From assembly GCF_038432375.1 (NCBI RefSeq), contig NZ_JBCAUS010000003.1, positions 1-64,000 of the forward strand: a stretch of DNA of 64,000 nucleotides. Reading direction: 5' to 3'. Origin of the DNA: Methanococcoides sp. LMO-2 (GTDB taxonomy: Archaea > Halobacteriota > Methanosarcinia > Methanosarcinales > Methanosarcinaceae). A program made the translations under genes and the position numbers. Every line of letters starts with the position of its first letter. Position 1 is the stretch's first letter. Shown piece after piece: positions 63,059-64,000 of the stretch. The notes below the pieces were generated by a model. It did not search any database. It worked only from the letters and a program-made list of their open reading frames with translations, and was not told the origin of the DNA.

Positions 63059-63245
63059 AGGACTAAACTGATCAACAATTAGTAAACTTCTAAATTTGAA
63101 ATTGAAGCCTTGAGATTAAAATAAAAATTAAGATTTTAATTTGAAGTTTTAACTTTAAGTATGGAGTAAGGAAGACAGCCAGAAGCCGTCCTTCCATCCA
63201 TATTATTGATATATAGAATATTCAGCTTCCCACGAAAAGACATTA

Positions 63246-64000
63246 CTAATCAAGAGACGGGAAAGCGCCGAACTTACTTTCATACCTGGCAACCATATCA
63301 TCCCATGTAGGAAGATCTGTCTGGCAACCAACTGACTCAACAGCAAATGATGCGACCGTAGCTCCTGCCTTTCCACAGACATCCAGCGGATATCCACGTA
63401 CATATGATACAAGGAAACCTGCACGATATGCATCTCCTGCACCGGTTGGGTCAACTGCCTTTACCGGAACCACCGGGATCTCGTATTCAGCACCTTCAGA
63501 GAATATCTTACTGCCTTCGGCATCATAGGTTACGACCACAATGTCTATCTTTTCCTTGATGTCCTCAAAAGTGCTCTCGGTCATGTCGCAGACGCGCTTG
63601 ATCTCGTGCTTGTTGGTGAAAAGGACATCGGTGTTCTCAAGGATAATTTCAAGATTCTCTCTTGTGTACGTTATAAGATCCTGTCCGGGATCAAAAGATA
63701 CGAACTTTGCCTTCTGTGCAATCCTGGCATTGAAGTTCGGCTCAGATGTTGCAAGGTGGACAAAGTCAACTTCCGGAGGGTCCAGTTCCTTCAGCTTTGC
63801 GGATGCTCCCCAGTAGAAGTAAGTTGACTGATTGTGGAAAGGATCCGTATAAACATATGCAGCAGTTCCCTTCTCACCCTCGAGCCTGAAAAGCAGGGAG
63901 AGATCAACACCCAGCCCATCAAGATGCTCTTCATAACCCGATGTTGCAAAATCATCCCCTACTGCAGAGATCAGCTGGGAGTTTCCGCCAAGGATAGAGA
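63246..64000 (-). CDS. PfkB-family sugar kinase, 5' end beyond the window
   Basis: 251 codons are visible, running out of the window at 64000. PfkB signatures are SILGGNSQLISAVGDD (N-terminal), FVSFDPGQDL, VLFTNKHEIKRV and the C-terminal DPTGAGDAYRAGFL with the catalytic Asp (GAGD). Methanogen members phosphorylate ribose, nucleosides or fructose-6-P; the substrate here is undecided. It ends in TAG followed immediately by TAA, the only clear gene in the window terminated by UAG. Confidence 0.88.
   Translation of the reverse strand, partial: SILGGNSQLISAVGDDFATSGYEEHLDGLGVDLSLLFRLEGEKGTAAYVYTDPFHNQSTYFYWGASAKLKELDPPEVDFVHLATSEPNFNARIAQKAKFVSFDPGQDLITYTRENLEIILENTDVLFTNKHEIKRVCDMTESTFEDIKEKIDIVVVTYDAEGSKIFSEGAEYEIPVVPVKAVDPTGAGDAYRAGFLVSYVRGYPLDVCGKAGATVASFAVESVGCQTDLPTWDDMVARYESKFGAFPSLD

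Overview
The window is about 64 kb of chromosome from a methylotrophic methanogen of the Methanosarcinaceae, most like Methanococcoides. This rests on archaeal information-processing genes (aIF1A, Rio1, KH/Dim2, TFB, Gar1, aTrm5), TATA-type promoters, S-layer proteins of the methanosarcinal type, and methylamine methyltransferases with an in-frame amber codon where pyrrolysine is known to lie. The genus is an inference.

Layout. 1-2950: translation/ribosome-biogenesis genes and a fasciclin protein. 2969-10135 (minus): a PAS histidine kinase, a lactate-type operon (larA-like racemase, FAD dehydrogenase, Fe-S subunit) and an MscS channel. 10415-21984: a 24-repeat TPR protein, a 1454-residue multi-PAS/PocR histidine kinase interrupted by two in-frame UAG codons, another PAS-GAF kinase and small unknown proteins. 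22097-28609: a giant NosD-type beta-helix surface protein. 29166-33282: a methyltransferase module of a small winged-helix protein, an MtmB homologue whose pyrrolysine position reads Glu, a corrinoid protein, and a divergent pyrrolysine-free MttB (MtgB-like).

33394-55864 is the main find: an apparently intact casposon of about 22.5 kb. It has 174-bp terminal inverted repeats differing at one base and a 14-bp target duplication (CGTACTTCATAGCC) formed at the 3' end of tRNA-Thr(CGT). Its left part holds the casposon core: Cas1 casposase, a SEC-C micro-protein, a winged-helix protein, a helix-turn-helix protein, an HNH nuclease and family B DNA polymerase. The rest is cargo: two direct copies of a methylamine block (response regulator, mttC, mttB with UAG, divergent mttP permease, a 95-aa and a 38-aa protein). 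The copies flank mtbC-mtbB(UAG) and a second pyrrolysine-free MtmB homologue, and are followed by an S-layer-type protein made of two almost identical halves. In the second block mttC has collapsed to 23 codons by an in-frame deletion, and the response regulator has lost its phosphoacceptor Asp and gained a UAG. The element therefore looks like a self-synthesising transposon carrying tri- and dimethylamine catabolism.

55875-64000 is ordinary chromosome: tRNA-Thr, aTrm5, a LysE exporter, TFB, Gar1, pyruvate phosphate dikinase, a small exported protein and a PfkB sugar kinase running off the end.

How the genes fit together: MttB and MtbB move methyl groups from tri- and dimethylamine to the corrinoid proteins MttC and MtbC, which feed methanogenesis through a CoM methylase that is not in the window. 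MttP-type permeases import the amine. The pyrrolysine-free MtmB/MttB homologues probably serve other methylated amines. UAG is almost unused as a terminator here: the only clear case, pfkB, is followed at once by UAA. The ambers in the sensor kinase are therefore worth taking seriously as pyrrolysine codons.
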